Of a stretch of DNA of 64,000 nt, positions 42,360 through 51,058 are shown one piece after another (positions within the stretch are counted from its first letter, which is position 1; each line of letters starts with the position of its first letter). The stretch spans positions 1-64,000 of the forward strand of contig CAZXHT010000008.1 of NCBI GenBank assembly GCA_964640665.1. Direction: 5' to 3'. The stretch comes from DATKYQ01 sp964640665. Lineage in GTDB: Bacteria > Myxococcota > B64-G9. The position numbers were made by a program, and so were the translations under genes. Under the pieces are notes generated by a model, which was given only the letters and a program-made list of their open reading frames with translations, was not told the origin of the DNA and made no database searches.

Positions 42360-43967
42360 ATGTCTAGATTGCTTCCAGTTGCGGGTGTGGTTGCGGCGCT
42401 TTTCTTGGCCGGATGCTCGGCCGTGTCTACTCACCTCCAGCGCGGCGACGAGTTGATGCAGGCAGATCTTTACGAAGAGGCGCTGGCCGAGTATCGCAAG
42501 GCCGCGGCCGCGGATCCCGAGAACCCCGTGGCCAAGACGCGCATCGAGAAGGTGCGCCGGGAGCTTTCCTCTGGTGCCAACGAGGAAGGCCTGAGCCTGA
42601 TGCAGATGAAGGATTTTGTCGGGGCCATCGCGGCCTTCAAGAAGGCCATCGGATACGATCCTTCCCAGACTTCCTACAAGAAGAACCTGAGCCAGGCCAT
42701 CGGCCAGATCATGCTGCTTGGGAACAAGGCCCGTGAAAAAAAGGACTTCGCCGGAGCGATCTCCCTCTATCAGAAACTGCAAAAGGCGTTGCCCGGCGAC
42801 AAACAGACCGAACAAGCCCTTGAAGAGACCAAGATCAAATGGGCCAAGAAATTGTTTGCCTCGGCCGGGGAGGACATTGACAGAAAGCTGTTCGGCAATG
42901 CCTTGATATCGCTGGTCAGAATCCACAAACTCGTCGGCATCTACCGTGATTCGGCCGCTTTAGAGGCCGAGGCCCGCGGCGAGATCCAGACTGCATCCCG
43001 GTTCGGCATAGCCGTGTTGCCCGGAAAGACCAGGCGTAAACAGCGTGAACGCACGGCTGGCATGGTTCAGGCGCTGCGGAGTGCCAAGGTGAAAAACTGC
43101 CCGACGGTGGATATTCCAGCCACGGGCAAGCCGGAGCTTACGCTGCGGGTGTCGGTCGAGGACCTGTCGTTCGACGAGGCCCGCCGGGTGACAACGGCTG
43201 AGCAGAAGTACCGTTCCGGGACACGCATGGTGGACAACCCCAAGTTTATCGAGATGAAGAAGAAGATCGCCGACGATCGCGAACGCATTTCGGATCTCGG
43301 ACAAAAAATAACAGACGACAAGAAGATAATCGAGCAGGCCAGGCAAGTTTTCGCGGATGCCGGCCCGAGTGACGATGAGGAGTCCTTGCGCGGGCGCCTG
43401 AAGAAGGCCGAAAAGGACAACATCGACCATAAGGCGGACAGGGAAAAGACTCAGGAAGAGGTCGTGCGGCTACGGAGCGCCCTTTCTCATACGCCGCGCA
43501 AGCTTCCCGAACCGGTATTCGACATGCACTCGTACGAAGTCTACGAGGTGACTCGCACCGCTGGCGTCAAGGCGCGTTTCATCGCCCGCGGCGAAGGTAG
43601 TGCGAAACTCATGGATCAGGTTGTCGAAGGAAGCTCCTCGACCACTGACAAGACCAACCGGGCCGAATACAAGTTCGCCGTCAAGGCCGACCCGCTCGCT
43701 TTTCCCGTGGGAGACGAAGATCTGGCCGACAAGGCCACAACAGACGCCGCCGGGAAGATCGGCAAGCAGCTCGGGGGGTTGTGCGGCCGCTGGCAGGATG
43801 AGATCTTATCGCGGGCCCGCCAAGCCGCAACGGCGGCTCCGATCGAAGCGACCGAGGACTACGTGCTCTACTTGATCGTATGCCCCAAGGAAGCCCCCTC
43901 CGAAATCAAGCAGTTTCTGAAAGAGCAGTTTCAGTTCGATGACATCGGGGCGCTGCGGGGGAAGTAG
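42360..43967 (+). CDS. TPR lipoprotein
   Basis: The 535-residue product has a lipoprotein signal (GVVAALFLAGCSAV). Two to four TPR-like repeats follow over about 25-180 (HLQRGDELMQADLYEEALAEYRKA, split here as HLQRGDELMQADLYEEAL and AEYRKAAAADPENPVAK). A central domain comes next, then a coiled-coil stretch with KKADREKTQEEVVRL-like heptads, and a C-terminal domain of about 150 residues. It lies 46 bases after the small lipoprotein. It ends only four bases from the convergent HU gene. The function is unknown; such proteins often scaffold envelope complexes. Confidence 0.7.
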   Translation: MSRLLPVAGVVAALFLAGCSAVSTHLQRGDELMQADLYEEALAEYRKAAAADPENPVAKTRIEKVRRELSSGANEEGLSLMQMKDFVGAIAAFKKAIGYDPSQTSYKKNLSQAIGQIMLLGNKAREKKDFAGAISLYQKLQKALPGDKQTEQALEETKIKWAKKLFASAGEDIDRKLFGNALISLVRIHKLVGIYRDSAALEAEARGEIQTASRFGIAVLPGKTRRKQRERTAGMVQALRSAKVKNCPTVDIPATGKPELTLRVSVEDLSFDEARRVTTAEQKYRSGTRMVDNPKFIEMKKKIADDRERISDLGQKITDDKKIIEQARQVFADAGPSDDEESLRGRLKKAEKDNIDHKADREKTQEEVVRLRSALSHTPRKLPEPVFDMHSYEVYEVTRTAGVKARFIARGEGSAKLMDQVVEGSSSTTDKTNRAEYKFAVKADPLAFPVGDEDLADKATTDAAGKIGKQLGGLCGRWQDEILSRARQAATAAPIEATEDYVLYLIVCPKEAPSEIKQFLKEQFQFDDIGALRGK

Positions 43968-43970
43968 TGC

Positions 43971-44282
43971 TCATTTGTCCTTGGCTTCCTCGCCATCTTC
44001 CTTCTTGCCCGGGTTGACGATCTCCTTGAGTTCCCTGTAGGCCCCGAAGCGGACGACCTTCTTGCGCGGGATATGGATCTTCTCGCCTGTTTTCGGGTTG
44101 CGTCCCGCACGGGCCTTGTGCACCTTGACCTTGAGCACACCCAACCCCGGAAAGACGAACTCGCCGTCCGTCACCAGCCTCTTCTTGGCCAGGGCCACCA
44201 GGCCGTCATAAAAGCGGTTGATGTTGGCCTTACTGATTCCAGAAGCGCGCATGATGCCGTCAACCATCTCGTCCCTGTTCAT
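43971..44282 (-). CDS. HU/IHF-family DNA-binding protein
   Basis: The 103-residue protein bends or wraps DNA. The family core is seen in DGIMRASGISKANINRFYDGL, then FVFPGLGVLKVKVHKARAGRNPKTGEKI (given as FVFPGLGVLKVKVHKARAG and RNPKTGEKIHIP) and VVRFGAYRELKEIV. It carries a Lys/Glu-rich tail that is longer than in E. coli HU. RBS GAGGAGG lies seven bases before ATG 44282. It lies 30 bases downstream of purF on the same strand and may be cotranscribed. Confidence 0.93.
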   Translation of the reverse strand: MNRDEMVDGIMRASGISKANINRFYDGLVALAKKRLVTDGEFVFPGLGVLKVKVHKARAGRNPKTGEKIHIPRKKVVRFGAYRELKEIVNPGKKEDGEEAKDK

Positions 44283-44312
44283 CTCTTTACCTCCTCTTGG
44301 AGCCAGTGGGAT

Positions 44313-45809
44313 CTATAAAACGAGTTCTCTCTGAACACAGGTTCTGCGATCTTTTTCGATCCAATCGACTTGTTCGCCCGTCAGTTGCAACGGGTAACGA
44401 CCGTCGAAGCAGGCCGCGCAGCAGTTTTCGGGAAAGGCGGCCCGCAGCCCGGAAAGCGGCAGATAGGTGAGCGAGTCGAGTCCCAGCCTACGGGCCAAGC
44501 CTTGCTCGATCGCGGCCTGCGATTCTTGCGGAGCGGACTCGCCCTCGGCGCCGGCGTTACGGCGGGGCAGGAAGGCCGTGGCGACAAGTTCCGCGCGAGT
44601 GGACATGTCGATCCCGTAGTAACAAGGATAGATAACCGGCGGTGAGTGGATTGCCAGGTGAATCTCTCTCGCACCCTGGTCGCGGATTATCTGGATGGTA
44701 CGTTTCAGCGTCGAGCCGCGCACGATGCTGTCGTCGACTACCAGCACCCTGCGCCCGGCGAATTCCGAGCGGATGGGATTCAACTTGAGCCGCAGGGCGT
44801 TGGTGCGTTCTCCCTGGCTGGGCATGATGAAGGTCCGCCCGGTGTAGCGGTTCTTGATGAATCCTTCACGGTAGGGCAGGCCGAGTTCTTCGGCCAAGGC
44901 GTTGGCCGACGGCCGCGACGTGTCGGGAATGGGGATGACAACATCGGCTTCGAGTCCCTTGGCCTTGAAGGCCTTGGCCAGTTCGTGCCCCAGCGCCAGC
45001 CGCACACCATATATGCTGTAGCCGTTCATGATCGAATCTGGCCGGGCAAAATAGATGTACTCGAAGATGCACGGCGCCGAGCCCCGCGATCCCAGATCGA
45101 AACGGGTGGGTTCCCGGTTGGGGCGCAGGATCATGACCTCGCCCGGCGCGATGTCGCCCTCGAGATGCGCATCCAGGGCGTCGAGCGCCACCGACTCCGA
45201 AGCCACGATCGCGCTGCCGTCTTTGCGTCCCCAGACCGCCGGGCGAATGCCGTAAGGATCGCGCGCCACAATCAGTGTCTCCTGGCCGTCGAGGATCATG
45301 GCCGCCACGATCGAGTAGGCACCTTTGGCCTGCTCGAAAGTTGTTTTCAGGGCGGCCACGGCGTCCTCTGTCGTGTGGTTTTTGTGACGCCGGCGCATGA
45401 GTTCGATGGCGAAGAGACACAACACGGGCTCGATGTCGCAGCGACTCATCAAGTGGACCGATTCGTCGTCCAATTTGCAATGCATCTGGGGTACGTTGAT
45501 GAAGTTGCCGTTGTGGGCCATCAGCACGCCGGGCTGCCGATACCAGAAGGGCTGCGCGTCTCGCAAGAGGCCCGAGCCGAGGGTCGGGTAGCGTACGTGG
45601 CCAAGACCCACAGTCCCGGGAGTCGCCTCCACTTCGCGCGGGCCGAACGACTGGCCCACCAGCCCGAGCTTACGGACCACCGGGAAGTCGCTCTGGTTAA
45701 TCGTGCCGACACCGGCGCTGTCCTGCCCACGGTGCTGCAGCGCCTGGAGGGCCAGCACGAGGTCTGCCGCGCACGGCGCCCGGCTGATTATTCCCACGAA
45801 GCCGCACAT
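44313..45809 (-). CDS. purF: Amidophosphoribosyltransferase
   Basis: PurF catalyses the first committed step of purine synthesis, moving glutamine nitrogen to PRPP. The 498-residue protein begins MCGFVGII, so the catalytic Cys is residue 2 and the start is fixed. The glutaminase half has LQHRGQDSAGVGT and HVRYPTLG. The PRPP half has VLVVDDSIVRGSTLKRTI. The Cys pair near the C-terminus (NCCAACFDG) suits an iron-sulfur cluster ligand set, as in Bacillus-type enzymes. The palindromic element at 45863-45969 lies just upstream. Confidence 0.95.
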   Translation of the reverse strand: MCGFVGIISRAPCAADLVLALQALQHRGQDSAGVGTINQSDFPVVRKLGLVGQSFGPREVEATPGTVGLGHVRYPTLGSGLLRDAQPFWYRQPGVLMAHNGNFINVPQMHCKLDDESVHLMSRCDIEPVLCLFAIELMRRRHKNHTTEDAVAALKTTFEQAKGAYSIVAAMILDGQETLIVARDPYGIRPAVWGRKDGSAIVASESVALDALDAHLEGDIAPGEVMILRPNREPTRFDLGSRGSAPCIFEYIYFARPDSIMNGYSIYGVRLALGHELAKAFKAKGLEADVVIPIPDTSRPSANALAEELGLPYREGFIKNRYTGRTFIMPSQGERTNALRLKLNPIRSEFAGRRVLVVDDSIVRGSTLKRTIQIIRDQGAREIHLAIHSPPVIYPCYYGIDMSTRAELVATAFLPRRNAGAEGESAPQESQAAIEQGLARRLGLDSLTYLPLSGLRAAFPENCCAACFDGRYPLQLTGEQVDWIEKDRRTCVQRELVL

Positions 45810-45862
45810 CAGGAGTAAGCGTACTCGCCGGCCGGGTCGCGGTCAACGACAAAGGGAAATAC

Positions 45863-45969
45863 AGGGGGACGTTGGTACATTAAGAACATTAATACTACTA
45901 GTTGCTGAAAATTTGGACCGAAGAGCGAGATTGGATGAATTAATGTTCTTAATGTACCAACGTCCCCCT
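45863..45969. repeat. Palindromic element with perfect 31-base inverted repeats
   Basis: Positions 45863-45893 and 45939-45969 are exact reverse complements, separated by a 45-base loop. Each arm begins with a GGGGGAC motif and contains its own small hairpin (ATTAA-N5-TTAAT). This layout resembles a REP/BIME-type or MITE-like element mobilised by RAYT transposases, a remnant of which lies at position 1. It sits between purF and the anti-sigma gene. Only this copy is in the window. Confidence 0.8.
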
Positions 45970-45985
45970 ATACCCACTGGCTGCT

Positions 45986-47350
45986 TCAGCGGGTGTTGCG
46001 AATATTACGGTCGATCTGCTCGATATCTTCCAGAATACGGGCCGCCCGCTCTTGCCCGCCGCCGGCCGGAAGGTTACGGCCGAGATTGTCGAACGCCCCG
46101 CGTGTCTTGGGCGCAATGGCCTTTGTCTGCTCGATCAACTTGCGTATCCTGGTGATGCTCTCCTTGTTGGGCCATGACTTTTGTGGGACAGGATGGCCGT
46201 CGAGCTGAGTTGCGGCCAGGAGTGTCAGCTTGCCGGTCAGCTTGCCCAACTCGAGTCCGGCCTGAAAAGATTTTTCAGCGGAGGGATCTTCTGAAAGCGC
46301 CGTGACGAAGACTTTCAGACGGCGCGCCGCAGAATTCTTTTCGATCTCGCCGGTCGAGATCTTGCCGCCCAGATCGGCGGCGAAGGCGGCCAGGCGGGCG
46401 GCGTCCGGTCGGCGCGAAAGCTTGAGCTCTGCGGCCAGCGACCTGAGGATATTTGCTGTGACGGCGCGTGCCCCGGCGTCGTCCTGGTATCTTGATAAAA
46501 TGCCGAACGCCTGCGCGGCGCGGCCGGCGAGGTAACCTTCCGTTGTTGGAGAGTCTCCGCTGGTAGCCAGGGCGCTGACGAGCGGTGCGTCCTTTGTCCA
46601 GGGCCGGCCCAGCCTGGTAAACAGCCGCTGCCTGGTCCGGCCGTCGAGGCTTTGTGTGAAAGTGTCACTAGCGATCACGCCGGACTCCTGCGGCGCTTTC
46701 GTGTCTATCGGTGCCCGGGGACCGCTCCGACCAGTCGCTGAAGACGTATCCCCGCTGGTGTCGGCGGAAGCTACGCCGGTATGGGGCATCTGCCTGTCGT
46801 TATCCGCCAGGTGGAGATTCTGCCCCTGCCCTGCTTTCTGTACGGGGATATCAGCTGATTGTTCGGCTGGCCCCGGCGAGAGAATCACAACCAGCGCGAA
46901 GACGGCGGCGGCGGCGGAACCGGCCACGGCGAGCCTGGCTAAGGCATGGCCCGATAAGAGTCGCCCGAGCCAGGAAGCGCGTTTTGTCCCCAGGGCGCGG
47001 GAGACGAGGCCGGTCGGGACGGAGACGGGTTTTGACTCGGCTTCAGTGAGCGATCGTTCGAGTGCCAGCCAGGCACCCAGGCAGCGGTCACAGCCGGCAA
47101 GGTGGGAAAGAACTCGCTTACGTTCCTCACCCTCGAGGGCACCGTCGTGAAGCAAGACCAGTTTCTCATCCGTAAGGCAGTCGCTGCCCGCAGGTTGCGA
47201 GGGCAACGAGAGCTGTACTACCGTGAGGAATTCGGACTCACGGCGGCATTCCGGGCAGGAGGCCAGGTGTTCGGTAAGCCGCCGGCGCTCGTCCTCGGCC
47301 AGTTCGCCCGAAAAAAGTCTTTGAATATCTTTTGTTATTTCGCAGACCAC
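45986..47350 (-). CDS. Membrane anti-sigma factor with two zinc-finger (HC2) domains
   Basis: The 454-residue protein has two zf-HC2 modules (HLASCPECRRE and HLAGCDRCLGAW), the family that holds ECF sigma factors inactive. One membrane helix follows (LARLAVAGSAAAAVFALVVIL). The periplasmic half is about 250 residues, mostly helical and unrecognised. The GTG start at 47350 has GAGGAG upstream. The gene lies 15 bases after the sigma gene, so the two are almost certainly a regulator pair. Doubling of the zinc-finger domain is unusual; most family members have one. Confidence 0.85.
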   Translation of the reverse strand: MVCEITKDIQRLFSGELAEDERRRLTEHLASCPECRRESEFLTVVQLSLPSQPAGSDCLTDEKLVLLHDGALEGEERKRVLSHLAGCDRCLGAWLALERSLTEAESKPVSVPTGLVSRALGTKRASWLGRLLSGHALARLAVAGSAAAAVFALVVILSPGPAEQSADIPVQKAGQGQNLHLADNDRQMPHTGVASADTSGDTSSATGRSGPRAPIDTKAPQESGVIASDTFTQSLDGRTRQRLFTRLGRPWTKDAPLVSALATSGDSPTTEGYLAGRAAQAFGILSRYQDDAGARAVTANILRSLAAELKLSRRPDAARLAAFAADLGGKISTGEIEKNSAARRLKVFVTALSEDPSAEKSFQAGLELGKLTGKLTLLAATQLDGHPVPQKSWPNKESITRIRKLIEQTKAIAPKTRGAFDNLGRNLPAGGGQERAARILEDIEQIDRNIRNTR

Positions 47351-47365
47351 AACGCTCCTCTGTTG

Positions 47366-48409
47366 TTATTTATACGGAAAGGTATTGCCGTTACCCGGAA
47401 AAACATGATCATGATCACGGTTGGCCTGGTCGAATTCGTCCAGCAGGCCGTCGATGGCACCGATTCCCCCGCAGACCGCGTTCCACTCGAAGCCGGCCTG
47501 TCCGAGGGCCTGCTTGAGGTGGCCAACGATCTTGTCGATATCAGTATAGATACGCTTCTGATCGGGCTGCTTCACGAGCTTGGCGATCTCCTTAGCCGTC
47601 ATTCCGTGCCTGAAGCGGCACACCAGCACCAGCCGGCTGATCTCGTCCATTTCGGCGATCAGCCCGCGCAGGGCCCGGCCCATCGAGCGGGCGGTTGCCT
47701 GCTGCTCACCTTCGATGACGGCCACGGACGGCTGCGCCGTCGGATGTGGATCGGCCACCTGGACTTGAGCGGAGCGCTCGGGGCGATCCGGCGCGCAGGG
47801 GTGCAGCGGCAAGGCGGGGGTGCGTCGGATCACTTCGCTGTAAAGGGACCAGCGGTTGGATTTCTTGAGCAGTCTGTTGAATTCGCGCACGTAGTCGTCG
47901 AACTCGGCACGGCCGAGATGTGGGTTCTCGCTACGCACAGTCTCGAATGTCTCGCGCTCGCTCAGGCTATCCCAGAAGAGCATTTTGAACATCTTCTGGG
48001 CCGGCAGGTCGAGCCGCTGGATGGCTCGTGGCAAAGTGCGGCGTCCCTCGCGCTCGCGAAAGTAGTCGGACACCAGGTTCTGGGTGACTCGTCCCAGCCA
48101 GGTGGTCAGGCGCCCGCGGCCGTGGTAACGCTCGATGCTCTGCAGATAGCGCCTGAAGCGATAGAAGCTCTCGCCGCGCTCGTTGCTCTTTTTGAGCCCC
48201 TCGATGACGTACAGGTACAGATCCGAACAACGGTCCTGATCGCCGTTGGCGTAGCGCCAGAGCAGCGAGAAGAGCAGGTTTGAGAACTGGCTCACGAAAG
48301 TCGGCCAGGCTTGCTCGTCGCCCGCGACGACTCGTTCGACAAGATCGCGGTAGGTGTGGTCGCGCTCGGTTTCCGCCGGGCGCGTCTCGGCCGTGTTTTC
48401 GCCGTTCAT
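47366..48409 (-). CDS. RNA polymerase sigma factor (ECF-like, with a long linker)
   Basis: The 347-residue protein has a region-2 segment (about 20-130: FVSQFSNLLFSLLWRYANG, then LTTWLGRVTQNLVSDYFRE) and a region-4 helix-turn-helix (about 255-320: SRLVLVCRFRHGMTAKEIA). Between them lie about 100 residues (QKMFKMLFWDSLSERETFET and on), longer than the linker of usual ECF sigma factors of about 190 residues. No region 1.1 is present. It precedes the anti-sigma by 15 bases and follows a cNMP-binding protein by 22 bases. A specialised sigma factor is the best call. Confidence 0.7.
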   Translation of the reverse strand: MNGENTAETRPAETERDHTYRDLVERVVAGDEQAWPTFVSQFSNLLFSLLWRYANGDQDRCSDLYLYVIEGLKKSNERGESFYRFRRYLQSIERYHGRGRLTTWLGRVTQNLVSDYFREREGRRTLPRAIQRLDLPAQKMFKMLFWDSLSERETFETVRSENPHLGRAEFDDYVREFNRLLKKSNRWSLYSEVIRRTPALPLHPCAPDRPERSAQVQVADPHPTAQPSVAVIEGEQQATARSMGRALRGLIAEMDEISRLVLVCRFRHGMTAKEIAKLVKQPDQKRIYTDIDKIVGHLKQALGQAGFEWNAVCGGIGAIDGLLDEFDQANRDHDHVFPGNGNTFPYK

Positions 48410-48431
48410 TTGGCTCTCGCTTGCCGGCAGG

Positions 48432-48878
48432 TCAGTCCTCGATCATCTTCTTCAGAGAATCCTGTGAGCGCTGCACCCCGGTTCGGGCGATGCGGGTCTT
48501 CAGCTTGGGATGCTGCTCGATGATCGGCATGATATCGGTGGCCGAGAACTCGATCAACACGCTTTCGCCGGTGGCCGTGACCGTTGCCGTCCTGTGAGCG
48601 TGGGTCATCATGGCGATCTCACCGAAGAAATCGCCCGGCTTGAGCAGGGAAACCTCTTGCTCTCCCTTGGGGCTTTCGAGAACGACTCGCACCTCGCCCA
48701 AGGCCACCACGAACAGAGAGTCTCCCGAGTCGCCGCGCTTGATTACCTGCTGGCCGGGCGCGAACTGGCGCGCGCCAGCCTTGGCCGCCAAATCCCGCCG
48801 CGTGTCCTGCTTCAGTGTCTCGAACAGCTCGCTTTCCTCGATGAAGCGCAGGGTGTCCGCGCCTGTCCATGCCGCCAT
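48432..48878 (-). CDS. Cyclic nucleotide-binding domain protein
   Basis: The 148-residue protein is a stand-alone cNMP-binding domain (FAPGQQVIKRGDSGDSLFVV, then GDFFGEIAMMTHAHRTATV). It has no helix-turn-helix, so it is not a CRP-type activator, and probably acts as a protein-binding switch. It lies upstream of the sigma factor on the same strand and may feed a nucleotide signal into it (inference). The start has no strong ribosome site. Confidence 0.85.
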   Translation of the reverse strand: MAAWTGADTLRFIEESELFETLKQDTRRDLAAKAGARQFAPGQQVIKRGDSGDSLFVVALGEVRVVLESPKGEQEVSLLKPGDFFGEIAMMTHAHRTATVTATGESVLIEFSATDIMPIIEQHPKLKTRIARTGVQRSQDSLKKMIED

Positions 48879-48942
48879 CGTTAAATCCTCTCGTTGCTTG
48901 TTGGTGAGTCAAGGCCAATGATGCCCGAGGAATCGGCGAAGA

Positions 48943-49425
48943 TCAAGACCCGTCTCCAAAACCTCCCGTTCCCGACCGGCGCGGGACGGCGCTGTCTATC
49001 AGCAGGGTGACCGGGCCGTCGTTGACCAGCGCAACCGCCATGTACGCACCGAATTCGCCCGTACCGCAGCGCACTCCGGCGGCCTGCACGCGCTGTGCGA
49101 ACATGTCGCACAGAAGCGCGGCACGATCCGGTTCCATGGCCCGTACGAATGAAGGCCGTCTTCCCTTGCGGCAGTCGCCGTAGAGGGTGAACTGGCTGAC
49201 GACGATCATCTCAGCGTGTACGTCTTTCACAGACAGATTCATCTTGCCCAGTTCGTCTTCGAAGATGCGCAGGCCGACGATCTTGTCCGCCATCCAGGCG
49301 ACATCTTTCTCGGTATCTTCCCGCCCGGCGGCCAGCAGAACCAGCAGCCCGTTAGCTATGGCTTCCCTTTCCTTTCCAGCGACGCTCACGCTGGCCCGCG
49401 ATACCCTTTGCAGGACGGCTCGCAT
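48943..49425 (-). CDS. dtd: D-aminoacyl-tRNA deacylase
   Basis: Dtd removes D-amino acids and glycine wrongly loaded on tRNA. The 160-residue protein has MRAVLQRVSRASVSV at the start, the SQFTLYGDCRKGRRP motif and the cross-subunit Gly-cis-Pro loop NDGPVTLLID. The ATG at 49425 is preceded by AGGAGG with five bases between; an in-frame GTG six bases earlier is unlikely. Confidence 0.96.
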   Translation of the reverse strand: MRAVLQRVSRASVSVAGKEREAIANGLLVLLAAGREDTEKDVAWMADKIVGLRIFEDELGKMNLSVKDVHAEMIVVSQFTLYGDCRKGRRPSFVRAMEPDRAALLCDMFAQRVQAAGVRCGTGEFGAYMAVALVNDGPVTLLIDSAVPRRSGTGGFGDGS

Positions 49426-49532
49426 CTGCACCTCCTTGCTGCTATCTATGGCGGCTTTCGATTTTACAGAGGCGTCACGTTTCTGGTATACATTGCTCTC
49501 AGTCCTGGAGCTTATCAGGCGAGGGATCCGGT

Positions 49533-51050
49533 ATGCAAACGGTCAAGGTCATGGGTGACTACGTCGACGGCAAATTTCTGAGATCGCGCGGGGCCGAGAA
49601 CAGGATTGTGTCGTCCGATCCCGGCGATTCAGGATACCGCATCGGTTCGTTTTCCGTGTTTCCGGCCCACATCGACGAGGCGGTCTCTGCCGCCCGGCGC
49701 GCCTTCGGCGGCTGGAGGCGCCGGGCGCACACCGAGCGGGCACACATCCTGCGCAAGTTTTCCGCCGAGGTGGTCAATCATCGCGACGAGCTGATCGAAC
49801 TGGTCGCCACCGAGACAGGAAAACCCGTCTGGGAGGCGGAGAGAGAGGTGCGCCAGGTAGAGGCCCAACTCGAGACCGAGATCCGCGAGGGGGTACGGTC
49901 TGTCAGCCCGTTCAAGGTGGGGGAGGTGAGCTTCGGTCTCGAGGGCAGTGTCCGTTACCGGCCGCTGGGAGTCATCGCCGTGCTGGGCTCGGCCATTTCT
50001 CCAGTGCACCTGCCATGCTCGCAAATCCTGCCCGCGCTGGTCGCGGGCTGCAGCGTGGTGTTCAAGCCCTCAAAGCTGGTGCCGGCCACGGGCCAGTTCA
50101 TCGCTCACCTGTTCGACGAGATCGGCATGCCCCGCGGGGTGTTCAACCTGCTCCAGGGGGACGCCGACTACGGCCTGGCCCTGGCGGCCCACGAGGGCGT
50201 CGCCGGGGTTCTCTTCACCGGGTCCTGCCCGGCCGGCCGGCGGTTGCTTACGGCGTTGGCCGAGCAGCCGCACAAGCTGGCCGCCTTGCAGATGGGTGGG
50301 GTGAACCTGGCTGTGGTCCTCGAAGATGCCGACCTCGATCAGGCGGTGTGCGAGTGTGTCAAGGGCGCCTACTTGACCACCGGGCAGCAGTACACCTCGA
50401 CCGGCGTGGTGCTGGTTCACAAGAAGGTCTTCGAGCGTTTCGCAGACGGTTTTCTGGACATCACCCGCCGGCTGAGGGTCGGCTACGCCTTCGATCGCGG
50501 CGTGTTCATGGGACCCCTGCTCAGCAAGGCCGCCCGTGAGCGTTTCCTCGATTTGCAGCAGCGCCTGGTCAGCGCGGGCGCCAGGGCCGTTCTCAAGGGC
50601 GAGCCGCTTGCGACCGGTCGCCCGGGACACTATGTCGGCCCGGCGCTTCTGGCTTTCGAGAAGCCGGAGTCGATCGATGCCCTGCGCCCCGAGGGCCTGT
50701 CGTTCGGTCCCGACGTCGTACTGGTGCCCTTCGGGTCCGACAAAGAGGGCTTCGATCTGGCCGCTGGGAATCGCCATCCCTTCGCCGCGGCCGTCTTCAG
50801 CGAAGATCGCGAACATCGCGCGCGCTGGGCCGAAGAGCTGAACTACGGGCTATTGAACTTCAACCTGGCCACCACCGAGATGACCATGCGCCTGCCGCTC
50901 ATCGGAGTGGGAGAGTGCGGCAACAACCGGCCCGGCGGAGTCTTCTCCCAGCGCAACTGCACTCATCCGGTATCCAGCCTGACCGCCAACACGCCTTTCG
51001 ACAGCGCCAGGCTGCCAAAAAACTTCCCGCGCCCCAAAAGGCGCGATTGA
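49533..51050 (+). CDS. Aldehyde dehydrogenase-family pseudoenzyme, AstD-like
   Basis: The 505-residue protein is closest by pattern to N-succinylglutamate semialdehyde dehydrogenase: VFKPSKLVPATGQFIA, FNLLQGDADYGLALA, GVLFTGSCPAGRR. In active members the general base lies in an ELGG motif and the nucleophile in GQRC. Here these read LQMGG (Gln, codon 50289-50291, residue 253) and TGQQYTS (Tyr, codon 50391-50393, residue 287). Their spacing of 34 residues is the family spacing between the two catalytic residues. So both catalytic residues are missing while the fold is kept. It is flanked by dtd and a porin; no arginine-succinyl genes are seen. Confidence 0.85.
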   Translation: MQTVKVMGDYVDGKFLRSRGAENRIVSSDPGDSGYRIGSFSVFPAHIDEAVSAARRAFGGWRRRAHTERAHILRKFSAEVVNHRDELIELVATETGKPVWEAEREVRQVEAQLETEIREGVRSVSPFKVGEVSFGLEGSVRYRPLGVIAVLGSAISPVHLPCSQILPALVAGCSVVFKPSKLVPATGQFIAHLFDEIGMPRGVFNLLQGDADYGLALAAHEGVAGVLFTGSCPAGRRLLTALAEQPHKLAALQMGGVNLAVVLEDADLDQAVCECVKGAYLTTGQQYTSTGVVLVHKKVFERFADGFLDITRRLRVGYAFDRGVFMGPLLSKAARERFLDLQQRLVSAGARAVLKGEPLATGRPGHYVGPALLAFEKPESIDALRPEGLSFGPDVVLVPFGSDKEGFDLAAGNRHPFAAAVFSEDREHRARWAEELNYGLLNFNLATTEMTMRLPLIGVGECGNNRPGGVFSQRNCTHPVSSLTANTPFDSARLPKNFPRPKRRD

Positions 51051-51058
51051 TGCGCGCC

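Noticed and set aside
43931..44140. Minus-strand frame overlapping HU in another frame
   Set aside because: HU has the correct length, motifs and ribosome site; the other frame is Arg/Ser-rich noise.
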